DNA from: Actinophytocola sp035995025
GTDB lineage: Bacteria; Actinomycetota; Actinomycetes; Mycobacteriales; Pseudonocardiaceae
Direction of reading: 5' to 3'
Assembly (NCBI GenBank): GCA_035995025.1
Contig: DASYKY010000074.1
Coordinates: 57,771 to 121,770, forward strand
DNA: 64,000 bases
Below the pieces are notes generated by a model. It searched no databases, had not been told where the DNA came from, and saw only the letters and a program-made list of their open reading frames with translations. Positions 27,204 to 35,831 of the stretch are shown here, piece by piece (positions within the stretch are counted from its first letter, which is position 1; every line of letters begins with the position of its first letter). Position numbers and translations under genes: made by a program.

Positions 27204-28814
27204 ATGGACAACACACGCTCGAAAGGACAGTCGGGGAAACGGTGGTGGCCGCTGGCGGCCGGAGTGGTCGTCGTGGGGCTCGCCGCGGCCGCGTGCGGCG
27301 GCGGCGACGAGACGGGCGGTGGCGCCCAGGCGGGCGGGGCGGTCGCGATTCGTCTCACCGGCGACTGGGACACGCTGGACCCGGCCCTGTCGATCAACGA
27401 GAACGGCGAGGTCGTGTCGGGCTTCGTCTACGACAACCTCCTCTCCCTCGACGACAAGGGTGAGGCGGCCCCCTACCTCGCCAACACCTGGAAGCAGGCA
27501 GGCACGGCGATCACGTTCGACGTCCGGACCGACGCGACGTGCTCGGACGGCACGAAGCTGACGCCGGAGGCCATCGCGGGCTCGCTGAAGCGCACGTTCG
27601 ACCCGGCGACGAAGGCGCCGCTGGTCAAGCGGTACTTCGGCGAGGGCCCGTTCACGGTGACCGCGGACGCGTCGGCGCACACGGTGACCGTCGACCTCGG
27701 CAAGCCGCACAACACCACCGCCCTGTACGGCTTCACCCAGCCCGTGACGGCGATCGTCTGCCCGGCAGGCCTCAAGGACCCCGCCAAGCTCGAGACCGGC
27801 GGCATCGGCAGCGGGCCGTACACGCTGACCTCCTCGACCCACGGCCAGGGCGTCGAGCTGGCCGTGCGCAAGGACTGGGCCTGGGGCCCGCAGGGTTCGA
27901 AGGCCGCCGACGCCGGGTTCCCGAGCGCCGTCCACTTCAAGGTCGTGGACAACGACACGACGGCGGCCAACCTGCTGCTCACCGGCGGGCTGGACATCGG
28001 CCGCGTCGGCGGGACCGACGTGCCGCGGCTGAAGGCCAACAAGGACCTCATCTACCAGCCGTCCAACAACGTGTCGCTGCAGGTCCTGGTGTTCAACCAG
28101 GGCGCGAAGCACGCCACCGCGGACCCCGCCGTCCGGCAGGCGCTGATGATGGTCGTGAACCCCAAGGAGTACATCAAGGCCGCGTTCAACGGCCTCGCCG
28201 TCGGCTCGACGAACCTGATCATCCCGGACCGGCCGTGCTACGACGAGAACGTCGGCAAGTTGTTGCCGGACAACGACCTCGACCAGGCAAGGAAGGTGCT
28301 GGAGAACGCCGGGTACACCCGGGGCGCGGACGGCAAGTTCAGCAAGAACGGCAAGCCGCTGACCATGGAGCTGCTCGGCAACCTCACGTTCGGCAACGGC
28401 CCGGACTACATCGCCTCCCAGTTCGAGGCGCTCGGCGTGACCACCAAGCTGGACAAGCTCGACCAGGGCACGTACCTGGACAAGCTCACCCACGGCACGT
28501 TCGACTCGGCGATCCACCCCGCGCTGTACGCGAGCCTCGCGCAGTCGATCGCCGCGTTCCTCGGCGACCCGCCGCCGGACGGCACGAACTACGCGAACGT
28601 CACCTCGGCGGCGGCGGCGCAGCAGTACACGGCGGCGCTCGCCGCGACGAGCCAGGACGAGCAGTGCGGCCACCTGATCGAGGCGGAGTCGGACTTCATC
28701 CGCACCTCGGCGATGCTCCCGCTGGCCTCGATCACGTTCAACTGGTTCGGCAAGCAGACGACGTTCGGCGCCGACGGATCGTACGTGAAGGGGTGGAGCA
28801 TCCGCCGGAAGTGA
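27204..28814 (+). CDS. second ABC substrate-binding lipoprotein, family 5
   Basis: A 536-residue family 5 binding protein; signal peptide KRWWPLAAGVVVVGLAAAAC with the lipidated Cys in AAACGGG. The body parallels the protein at 20223 (LSLDDKGEAAPYLANTW, ATCSDGTKLTPEAIAGSLKR, VDNDTTAANLLLTGG). It is the last gene of the transporter operon and is followed by a strong hairpin. Two binding proteins for one importer would widen substrate range. The divergence between the two argues for an old duplication. Confidence 0.92.
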   Translation: MDNTRSKGQSGKRWWPLAAGVVVVGLAAAACGGGDETGGGAQAGGAVAIRLTGDWDTLDPALSINENGEVVSGFVYDNLLSLDDKGEAAPYLANTWKQAGTAITFDVRTDATCSDGTKLTPEAIAGSLKRTFDPATKAPLVKRYFGEGPFTVTADASAHTVTVDLGKPHNTTALYGFTQPVTAIVCPAGLKDPAKLETGGIGSGPYTLTSSTHGQGVELAVRKDWAWGPQGSKAADAGFPSAVHFKVVDNDTTAANLLLTGGLDIGRVGGTDVPRLKANKDLIYQPSNNVSLQVLVFNQGAKHATADPAVRQALMMVVNPKEYIKAAFNGLAVGSTNLIIPDRPCYDENVGKLLPDNDLDQARKVLENAGYTRGADGKFSKNGKPLTMELLGNLTFGNGPDYIASQFEALGVTTKLDKLDQGTYLDKLTHGTFDSAIHPALYASLAQSIAAFLGDPPPDGTNYANVTSAAAAQQYTAALAATSQDEQCGHLIEAESDFIRTSAMLPLASITFNWFGKQTTFGADGSYVKGWSIRRK

Positions 28815-28821
28815 GCCGGAT

Positions 28822-28850
28822 GGCCGGATTCCGGAATTCGGAATCCGGCC
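28822..28850 (+). terminator. hairpin terminator after the dipeptide-type transporter operon
   Basis: A perfect 12-bp inverted repeat, GGCCGGATTCCG (28822-28833) and CGGAATCCGGCC (28839-28850), with a 5-base loop, starts 8 bp after the stop codon. There is no U tract, as is common for actinobacterial hairpin terminators. The next promoter begins 26 bp later. Confidence 0.7.
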
Positions 28851-28875
28851 ACCCAAAATACAAAAGAAACGCCTC

Positions 28876-28925
28876 TTGGTCTCGTACCCGCAAACCGGTA
28901 TACTAGTGGTACACCATCGGTGTAT
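28876..28925 (+). promoter_or_regulatory. promoter with GTATAC-type operator (third site) upstream of the aldolase operon
   Basis: TTGGTC (28876-28881) and TATACT (28899-28904) are 17 bp apart. Hexamers GTATAC (28898-28903), GTACAC (28909-28914) and GTGTAT (28920-28925) follow at 11-bp steps, the same phase as upstream of the rraA-like gene. The operator covers the -10 box and start region, so repression is the likely mode. The aldolase ATG used here is 23 bp further on. Confidence 0.78.
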
Positions 28926-28948
28926 CGCCCCGCATGAAAAGGATTGTC

Positions 28949-29749
28949 ATGCCTCAGCTCAATCACACCAGGGGAAAGTTGGCCGACGGACGTCCCGCAT
29001 TCGGCACCGTTGTCGGATTTATCCAGTCGCCCTCCTTGATGCGCATGATCGCGGCGGCCGGGTTCGACTTCGCGATGATCGACACGGAACATTCGTCGTT
29101 CGACCTCGAGGTCGTGTCGGGCATGTGCCAGATGGCCAGGGCGGCGGGACTGGTGCCGGTCGTGCGGCCCTACAGCCACGACGGCCCGCTGCTGCGCAGG
29201 CTGCTCGGCCTCGGGGCGATGGGGCTCATGTGCCCCGGCGTCGAGTCGCGGACGCAGGTCGAGGCGCTGCGCCGGGTGCTCGCCGAACCCGCCGAGGGAC
29301 CGGCGGTGGTGGACTACGAGGCAGGCATGTCCGGCGCCCCGGCCGCGGCGTACTTCCGCGAGAACGTCCAGCTGATCGTGCAGTGCGAGACCCGGCTGGG
29401 CGTCGAGCGGATCGACGAGATCCTCGACGGCGGCGGGGTCGACGTCGTCGAGGTGGGCCGCACCGACCTGTCGCACTCGCTCGGCCACCCCGACGAGCGG
29501 CGGCATCCCGAGGTGCTGGCCGCGCTCGACACGATCACCGCCAGCTGCCAGCGGCACGGGGTGGCGGTCGGCGCGATGTGCGACTCGGCTGAGGACGCGG
29601 AGGACCTGCTGCGCCGCGGCGTGCGCTGGCTCATGTACTCGTCCGACACGGGCATCCTCATGCGGACCTACGCGCAGGGGGCCGCGGTGCTGCGTGCCGC
29701 GGCCGAGACCGTCGTCCCGGTCGCCGCCGCGCCCGCGACGTCGCGCTGA
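28949..29749 (+). CDS. HpcH/HpaI-family aldolase (citrate-lyase beta-like)
   Basis: A 266-residue TIM-barrel class II aldolase. The family features are FAMIDTEHSSFD (base His), LIVQCETRLGVERIDEIL (metal-binding Glu) and VDVVEVGRTDLSHSLG (metal Asp). It would cleave or form a hydroxy-oxo acid or a malyl-CoA-like substrate with pyruvate or acetyl-CoA as one product. AAAAGG lies 6 bp before ATG 28949; an ATG 15 bp upstream (28934) is in frame but lacks a ribosome site. It is the first gene of a long unit running to about 42488. Confidence 0.87.
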   Translation: MPQLNHTRGKLADGRPAFGTVVGFIQSPSLMRMIAAAGFDFAMIDTEHSSFDLEVVSGMCQMARAAGLVPVVRPYSHDGPLLRRLLGLGAMGLMCPGVESRTQVEALRRVLAEPAEGPAVVDYEAGMSGAPAAAYFRENVQLIVQCETRLGVERIDEILDGGGVDVVEVGRTDLSHSLGHPDERRHPEVLAALDTITASCQRHGVAVGAMCDSAEDAEDLLRRGVRWLMYSSDTGILMRTYAQGAAVLRAAAETVVPVAAAPATSR

Positions 29750-29765
29750 CGCGGAGGTGGCTGCC

Positions 29766-30959
29766 ATGGCGGACCAACGGGTCGCGATCGTCGGCGTCGG
29801 GACGACGGCGTTCGCGCGGCGGATCCCCGACAAGTCGGTGCTCGGGCTCTCGTGCGAGGCGGTGCGCAAGGCCGCCGACGACGCGGGGATCGCCATCCAC
29901 GACATCGACGGGATCCTCGTGCAGGAGAACCGCGCGAACCCCCGGTACCACCTGGAGCTGTCCGAGGCGCTCGGCCTGTACGACAAGCCGCTGTGCGCGA
30001 CCATCGGCCTCGGCGGCGCGTCGGCGGGCTACGCCGTGGACATCGCGCGCTGGGCGCTGCGGTCGGGGAGGTGCAAGTACGTCCTGGTCGTCGTGGCGGG
30101 CAAGGAGAGCGCGGAGGGCCGCACCACGCGCGGGCACGGTAACACCGACCGCATCGCGACCTGGTCAGGCCACTCGCCGCACTACGAGCAGCCGTACGGG
30201 CCGATCATGGCGAGCTACTACGGATCCGTTGCGCAGCGCCACATGTACGAGTACGGCACGACCGTCGAGCAGCTCGCGTCCGTGTCCGTCGCCATGCGAC
30301 ACAACGCGTCGCTGAACCCGGACGCGGTGTACCGCACGCCGATCACGCACGACGACGTCCTGAACTCGCGGATGATCTCCAGCCCGCTGCACCTGCTGCA
30401 CTGCTGCGTCATCAACGACGGCGGGATCGCCTACGTCCTCACGACCGAGGAGCGGGCGCGAGACCTGCCGCAGCCGCCGGTCTACGTGCTGGGCACGGGC
30501 GGCGGGCACGCCGGGTACTGGACGGGGTTCCTCGCGAACGGCGACCCGACGGGCCGGTACACGCTGACCCGCACGCTCGCCGAGAAGGCGGGTGTGGAGG
30601 CGTTCGCGGAGGCCGGGGTCGACCGCGCGGACATCGACGTGGTCGGCGTCTGCGACAACTTCGCCATCACCCCCATCGTGCTGCTGGAGGACTACGGGTT
30701 CTGCAAGAAGGGCGAGGGCGGCGCGTTCGTCGGCAACGGTGACCGCATCAAGGTGGGTGGCGAGCTGCCGGTGAACCCGCACGGCGGTGCCCTGTCGTGC
30801 AACCACGCGGGGATCAACCACCACAGCTACGTGGAGGCGGTGCTGCAGCTGCGTGGCCAGGCAGGCGCCCGGCAGGTCGCCGACGCCAAGCTCGCCCTGG
30901 CCACCGCCACGGCCGGCATCGTCTCCACGCACCAGGCCACGGTTCTCGGCAATGAGTGA
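29766..30959 (+). CDS. thiolase-fold protein (SCP2-thiolase/Ltp2-like), second copy
   Basis: A 397-residue thiolase-fold protein. The C-terminal element is VNPHGGALSCNHAGINHHSY, with the His kept. The expected nucleophile site reads IGLGGASAGYAVDIARWAL, with no Cys, so ordinary thiolysis is unlikely. GGAGG precedes the ATG. The matching DUF35 gene is not directly adjacent but at 33056-33520, after hyuA. An aldolase-type C-C cleavage on a CoA ester with its DUF35 partner is the best guess, by analogy with Ltp2-ChsH2. Confidence 0.85.
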   Translation: MADQRVAIVGVGTTAFARRIPDKSVLGLSCEAVRKAADDAGIAIHDIDGILVQENRANPRYHLELSEALGLYDKPLCATIGLGGASAGYAVDIARWALRSGRCKYVLVVVAGKESAEGRTTRGHGNTDRIATWSGHSPHYEQPYGPIMASYYGSVAQRHMYEYGTTVEQLASVSVAMRHNASLNPDAVYRTPITHDDVLNSRMISSPLHLLHCCVINDGGIAYVLTTEERARDLPQPPVYVLGTGGGHAGYWTGFLANGDPTGRYTLTRTLAEKAGVEAFAEAGVDRADIDVVGVCDNFAITPIVLLEDYGFCKKGEGGAFVGNGDRIKVGGELPVNPHGGALSCNHAGINHHSYVEAVLQLRGQAGARQVADAKLALATATAGIVSTHQATVLGNE

Positions 30960-33045
30960 GAACCGGGCAGGTGTGGAGGTGGCCGTCGACATCGGCGGCA
31001 CGTTCACCGACGTGGTGCTGCTCGACGCGGCGGGCGCGGTGTCCTCGGCCAAGATCCTCTCCACCCCGCCGGACTTCGAGGCGGGCGTGCTCGCCGGGCT
31101 GACCGCCGTCCTGGCGGCGGCGGGGCGGGCACCGGGTGAGGTCGGCGCGCTGTTCCACGGCATGACCGTGGCGACGAACGCCGTGCTCGAACGGCGCGGC
31201 GCGCGCACCGCCCTGGTCACCACGGCGGGCTTCCGCGACATCCTGGAGATCGCCCGGTCGCGCAGGCCCGACATGTACGACCTGCGCTGGAAGGCGCTCG
31301 AGCCGCTGGTGCCGCGCAGGCGCCGGTTCGAGGTCGACCAGCGGATCACCGCCACCGGTGAGCTGGACCCGCCGGTCGCCGAGGACGACGTTCGCGCGGT
31401 CGCCGACCGGCTGCGTGCCGTCGAGCCCGAGTCGGTCGCGGTCTGCCTGATCAACTCCTACCTGCGCCCGGACGAGGAGCGGGGGCTCACCGACCGGCTG
31501 CGGAACCTGCTGCCCGGACTGCCGTTCACCGCGTCCGTCGACGTGTCCGCGACGATGGGGGAGTACGAGCGGACCAGCACGGCCGTGGTGAACGCCTACG
31601 TCGCGCCCGCCGTGGAGCGGTACCTGAGCGGGCTGACGGACGGGCTCGCGGAGCTTGGCGTGCGTGCTCCGCTGTCGGTGATGCAGTCCAGCGGCGGGCT
31701 GCTCGGCGTCGAACGCGCGCGCCGCACCCCCGTGCACCTGATCGAGTCGGGCCCCGCGGCCGGGGTCATCGCGACCCTGGCGCTCGCCGACTCGCTCGGC
31801 GAGAAGAACGTCATCGCCTTCGACATGGGCGGCACGACGGCCAAGGCGACGCTCATCGAGGACGGCGAGGCCTTCGAGGCCCCCGACTTCGAGGTCGGCG
31901 CCGGCATGAACACCAGCCGCGGGCTCAACGTCGGGGCGGGCCACGCGGTGGTCACGCCGACGCTCGACATCGCGGAGGTCGGCGCGGGCGGCGGCAGCGT
32001 CATCTGGGTCGACGCGGGTGGCGCGCCGCGGGTCGGGCCGCGCAGCGCGGGTGCCTTTCCCGGTCCGGCGTCCTACGGCCGCGGCGGCGAGCTGCCGACC
32101 CTGTCCGACGCGGCCCTGGTGCTCGGCTACCTCAACCCCGGCTCGATCGCGGGCGGCACCCAGCAGCTGCGTCCCGAGCTGGCGCACCGGGCGCTGGCCG
32201 GTGTCGCGGGCGCGCTCGGCGTCGACGTCGAGCAGGCCGCGTACGGCGCCGTGCGGATCGCCGTGTCGACGATGACGCGGCTGCTCAAGGAGGTCACCAG
32301 CGAGCGAGGCCGGGACCCGCGGGACGCCGTGCTCGCCGCGTTCGGCGGCGCCGGGCCCGCGTACGGCGCCGTCCTCGCGCAGGAGCTGGGCATCCGCCAG
32401 GTGATCGTGCCGCCAACGCCCGGCTTGTTCAGCGCCGTCGGGCTGCTCGCCGCGGACCCGCGCCACGACGAGATCCGGCCGTGCGTGTCCGACCCGATCG
32501 ACGCCGCCGCCGTCCGCGCGGCCATCGAGGCGGTCGAGCGGGAGGTGGTGGGCAGGCTGGTCGACGACGGCTACCCGCGAGAGCGGATCGCCGTCACCCG
32601 GGCCGCCGACATGCGCTACGCGGGCCAGCGCGCCACGCTGCGCGTGCCGGTCCCGTCCGGCGACTTCGGCCCCGCCGAGCTGGAGCTGCTGCTCGACGCC
32701 CTCGACGACGAGCACTACGTCACCTACGGGCACCGCAAGGCGCGGACGGCCGCCGAGGTCGTCAACGTGTGCGTCCGCGCCACCTGCCGGACGGACCGGC
32801 CGAACCCGCTGCGCGCGTTGGCGGCCGCGTACGCGGGCCCGGCCGGCGCGCCGGTGGCCCGGCGTGCGTACTTCGGCCAGGAGGCGGGCTGGCTCGACAC
32901 ACCGGTGTTGCGGCGGGCCGATCTTTCCGCCGCGGACAGCCCCGGCCCGGCGATCATCGAGGACCCCGACTCGACGATCGTCGTCCCGCCGGACGTCGCG
33001 ATGCGCATGGACAACCTGGGGAACGTCATCCTTTCGATCAAGTGA
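30952..33045 (+). CDS. hydantoinase A/oxoprolinase (HyuA-type ATPase subunit)
   Basis: A 697-residue HyuA-type protein, full length for the family. The actin-like ATPase phosphate loops are VAVDIGGTFTDVVLLD at the N-terminus and IAFDMGGTTAKATLIEDG near residue 290; GAGGGSVIWVDAGG follows. It powers ring opening or carboxylation by phosphorylating the substrate, together with a HyuB subunit. The start ATG overlaps the thiolase-like stop by eight bases. The HyuB gene is 12 kb upstream in a separate operon with the same operator, so both subunits can still be made together. Confidence 0.93.
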   Translation: MSENRAGVEVAVDIGGTFTDVVLLDAAGAVSSAKILSTPPDFEAGVLAGLTAVLAAAGRAPGEVGALFHGMTVATNAVLERRGARTALVTTAGFRDILEIARSRRPDMYDLRWKALEPLVPRRRRFEVDQRITATGELDPPVAEDDVRAVADRLRAVEPESVAVCLINSYLRPDEERGLTDRLRNLLPGLPFTASVDVSATMGEYERTSTAVVNAYVAPAVERYLSGLTDGLAELGVRAPLSVMQSSGGLLGVERARRTPVHLIESGPAAGVIATLALADSLGEKNVIAFDMGGTTAKATLIEDGEAFEAPDFEVGAGMNTSRGLNVGAGHAVVTPTLDIAEVGAGGGSVIWVDAGGAPRVGPRSAGAFPGPASYGRGGELPTLSDAALVLGYLNPGSIAGGTQQLRPELAHRALAGVAGALGVDVEQAAYGAVRIAVSTMTRLLKEVTSERGRDPRDAVLAAFGGAGPAYGAVLAQELGIRQVIVPPTPGLFSAVGLLAADPRHDEIRPCVSDPIDAAAVRAAIEAVEREVVGRLVDDGYPRERIAVTRAADMRYAGQRATLRVPVPSGDFGPAELELLLDALDDEHYVTYGHRKARTAAEVVNVCVRATCRTDRPNPLRALAAAYAGPAGAPVARRAYFGQEAGWLDTPVLRRADLSAADSPGPAIIEDPDSTIVVPPDVAMRMDNLGNVILSIK

Positions 33046-33055
33046 GGTTGGGACA

Positions 33056-33520
33056 GTGGCGGCGACACCTGGCAGCCCGCGCGCACTTCCGGTGCGCAAC
33101 CTGGACAACGACGAGTTCTTCGAGAGCTGTGCACGGCAGGCGATGGCGTTGCAGCGCTGCGCCGCGTGCCGGCGGTTCCGGTACTACCCGGCGCCGATCT
33201 GCCCGCACTGCGGCTCGCTCGAGTTCGCGTGGGAGCCGGTGTCCGGCCGCGGCAGCGTGCACACCTTCAGCTGGGTGCACCGCCCCGCACCCGGTTTCGA
33301 GGACCTCGTGCCCTACGCGTACGCGCTCGTCGAGCTGGCGGAGGGCCCGGTGCTGGCGACCAACATCGTCGACGTCGGCGAGGACGAGCTGGCGATCGGC
33401 ATGCCGGTGGAAGTGGTGTACGCCAAGCTGACCGACGACATCACGCTGCCGCACTTCCGGCCGGCGAACGCGGCGAACGCGGCGAACGTGGCGGGTGGGG
33501 ACAGTGACACCGCGCGCTGA
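33056..33520 (+). CDS. DUF35 OB-fold protein with zinc ribbon, second copy
   Basis: A 154-residue DUF35 protein started by GTG with GAGG 8 bp upstream. The zinc ribbon is CAACRRFRYYPAPICPHCG; the OB-fold begins WEPVSGRGSVHTFSWVHRP. It is probably the partner of the thiolase-fold protein at 29766. The C-terminus ends in an Ala-Asn repeat (ANAANAANVA) coded by a 9-bp tandem repeat, and the last 26 bp overlap the next gene. Confidence 0.9.
   Translation: MAATPGSPRALPVRNLDNDEFFESCARQAMALQRCAACRRFRYYPAPICPHCGSLEFAWEPVSGRGSVHTFSWVHRPAPGFEDLVPYAYALVELAEGPVLATNIVDVGEDELAIGMPVEVVYAKLTDDITLPHFRPANAANAANVAGGDSDTAR
33464..33490 (+). repeat. three tandem 9-bp repeats at the end of the DUF35 gene
   Basis: Three near-identical units GCGAACGCG, GCGAACGCG, GCGAACGTG encode Ala-Asn-Ala runs at the C-terminus of the DUF35 protein. 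The copy number could vary by slippage without breaking the frame. Confidence 0.9.
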
Positions 33521-35831
33521 TGGGCCGCTCGCCGGCCTCCGGGTGGTGGACTGGACCATTTACGGGGTCGGTCCGTTCGCGGCGAGCTTGCTCGCCGCGC
33601 TCGGTGCGGACGTCGTCAAGGTGGAACCCCCGGCGGGCGACCCACAGCTGTCCATCGGCCCGTTCCTGAACGGCGTCGCGAGCCTCTACCTGAACTTCAA
33701 CATGGGCAAGCGGTCCATCCGGCTCGACGTGAAGGACGAGGCGGACAAGGCGATCCTGTGGCGGCTCGTCGAGCACGCCGACGTGCTGCTGACCAACTTC
33801 CGCCCCGGCACGGCGGCGAAGCTGGGCTTCGGCGAGGCGGAGCTGGCGGCGCGCAACCCGGACCTGGTGTACGTGGACTGCACCGGCTGGGGCGAGCTGG
33901 GGCCGATGCGCCAGCAGGGCGGGGCGGACCCGGCCGTGCAGGCGTTCTGCGGGTGGTGCGCGATCACCGGCGACGAGGGCGGCCCGGCCCAGCTGCTGCG
34001 CTACCTCGGCCACATCGACCTGACCACCAGCATGTACATCGTCGGCGCCGCGCTCACCGGCCTGCTCGCGCGGCCCAGGGTGGGCGGCCAGACGATCCGC
34101 CTCTCGATGCTCGAGGCGGCCATGGCGATGCAGTCCAACCGGCTCGCCGACCACCTCAACGCGGGCGTGTCCCGTGGCCCGCTCGGCTCGGCGGCCGCCG
34201 TGGTCGCCCCGAGCCAGGCGTTTCGCTGTGGAGACAACGTGTTCGTCGCCGTGTCGGCGGAGACCGAGGGCCAGTGGCGGCGCCTCACCGGCGCGCTCGG
34301 CCGTCCCGGGCTCGACGCCGACCCGCGGTTCGCCACCAACGCCGACCGGGTGGCCAACCGGCACGCGCTCGCCGACGAGCTGGCCACGGCGTTCGCCACG
34401 AAGCCGTCGCTGTGGTGGACGCAGCTGCTCGCCCGGAACCGGGTGCCGGTCTCGACGTTCTGGGACTGGGACGACATCCGCCACCACCCGCAGGTGCGCG
34501 AGAACGACCACGTGGTCCTCGTCGACACCGGACCAAGCGGCGTCGTCCACACCGGCGGTCCACCGTGGACGTTCCGGGAGGCACGCGCCGAGGTCACCAG
34601 GAGCTGCTATCCCGGCGAGCACACCGAGGAGATCAGGCGCGAGCTGGCCGCACTGCCCGAACCGTCCCAAAGGGACGGAACGGAACGCGACGGCCTGCTG
34701 CCGCTGACGGGCCTGCGGGTCGTCGAGCTGGCCAGTGGGCTGGCCGGGCCGTACTGCGGTGCGCTGCTCGCCGACAACGGCGCCAACGTGACCAAGGTGG
34801 AGCTGGGCGACGGCGACCACCTGCGTGGCTGGGGCCCGCCGTACGCCGGCGGGCTGCCCCCGGCGTTCGTGGAGCTGAACCGCAACAAGGACATCGTGCG
34901 CACCGGCGACGTGGCCGGGCTGCTGCCGCTGCTCGAACGCGCCGACGTGGTGATCGTCGACGCCGTGGACGCCGACGGTGCGCCACCGCCGGTCGCGGCG
35001 AGCGCGGTGCGCGACGCGAACCCCGGGGTCGTGTGGTGCTCGGTGAGCCACTACGGCGAACGCGGCGAGCTGGCCGCGCTGCCGGGGTCCGAGCTGACCG
35101 TCCAGGCGATGTCCAACAGCTGGGCCGGGCTCGGCAGGCCCGGCGAGCCGCCGCTGCGGCTGGGCGCCGACCAGGCGTCGATGAACGCCGGGCTGGCCGC
35201 GTACCAGGGCGTGCTCGCCGCGCTGTACCGCAGACGGCGCACCGGCACCGGCGACGAGGTCGCGGTCAGCCCGCTCGGCGCGCTGCTGTGCGTCAAGGGC
35301 ATGCACTGGACGAGCCTGAGCAACCCGGACGACTGGTCCGGCCTGCACGTCAACGTGTGGACCGACCCGCCGGTGACCGGGTACCGCACCGCCGACCTGC
35401 CCGTGATGATGCACCTGCCGAGGGTCGCCGGGCGGACGTTCGACGGGAGCGTCTTCGCCGCACTGCTCGACCGGCTGGGCGCCCGGGTGCCGGACGGCAT
35501 GCGGTTCGACGCGCCCGCCGGTGACGCGGCAGGCCCGACGAGCCCGGGGTGGAAACCCTTCTGGGAGAACGTGTTCGCCAAGCGCGGGTGGGCCGAGCTG
35601 GCCGCGGTCTACGCCGAGTTCGGCGGCGAGATCACCCCGTTCAACACCTACGCGACGCTCGAGCGGCACCCGCAGGTGGCCGCGCTCGAACCGTTCGTCG
35701 CGCTGAAGTCCGACGACGGGGCACAGGTGCGCACCGTGCGCGTCCCGTGGCGGATGAGCGGCTACCCCGGCGGGCTCGGCTACCGGATGCCCGCCGAGGT
35801 CGCGCTCGCCCAAGCCGTGGAGGAGCGATGA
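33495..35831 (+). CDS. double-domain CaiB/BaiF family III CoA-transferase
   Basis: A 778-residue protein made of two family III CoA-transferase units. Unit one (about 1-385) has GPFAASLLAALGADVVKVEP, LTNFRPGTAAKLGF and the catalytic Asp region GGADPAVQAFCGW. Unit two (about 395-778) has GLAGPYCGALLADNGANVTK but reads PGSELTVQAMSNSW where the catalytic Asp belongs, so Glu replaces it. Family III enzymes interlock as dimers; the fusion would make a built-in pair with perhaps one active site. Start is GTG 33495, or GTG 33504, which has a GGTGGGG just ahead; the choice is open. It would move CoA between an acid and an acyl-CoA. Confidence 0.87.
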   Translation: MGTVTPRADGPLAGLRVVDWTIYGVGPFAASLLAALGADVVKVEPPAGDPQLSIGPFLNGVASLYLNFNMGKRSIRLDVKDEADKAILWRLVEHADVLLTNFRPGTAAKLGFGEAELAARNPDLVYVDCTGWGELGPMRQQGGADPAVQAFCGWCAITGDEGGPAQLLRYLGHIDLTTSMYIVGAALTGLLARPRVGGQTIRLSMLEAAMAMQSNRLADHLNAGVSRGPLGSAAAVVAPSQAFRCGDNVFVAVSAETEGQWRRLTGALGRPGLDADPRFATNADRVANRHALADELATAFATKPSLWWTQLLARNRVPVSTFWDWDDIRHHPQVRENDHVVLVDTGPSGVVHTGGPPWTFREARAEVTRSCYPGEHTEEIRRELAALPEPSQRDGTERDGLLPLTGLRVVELASGLAGPYCGALLADNGANVTKVELGDGDHLRGWGPPYAGGLPPAFVELNRNKDIVRTGDVAGLLPLLERADVVIVDAVDADGAPPPVAASAVRDANPGVVWCSVSHYGERGELAALPGSELTVQAMSNSWAGLGRPGEPPLRLGADQASMNAGLAAYQGVLAALYRRRRTGTGDEVAVSPLGALLCVKGMHWTSLSNPDDWSGLHVNVWTDPPVTGYRTADLPVMMHLPRVAGRTFDGSVFAALLDRLGARVPDGMRFDAPAGDAAGPTSPGWKPFWENVFAKRGWAELAAVYAEFGGEITPFNTYATLERHPQVAALEPFVALKSDDGAQVRTVRVPWRMSGYPGGLGYRMPAEVALAQAVEER

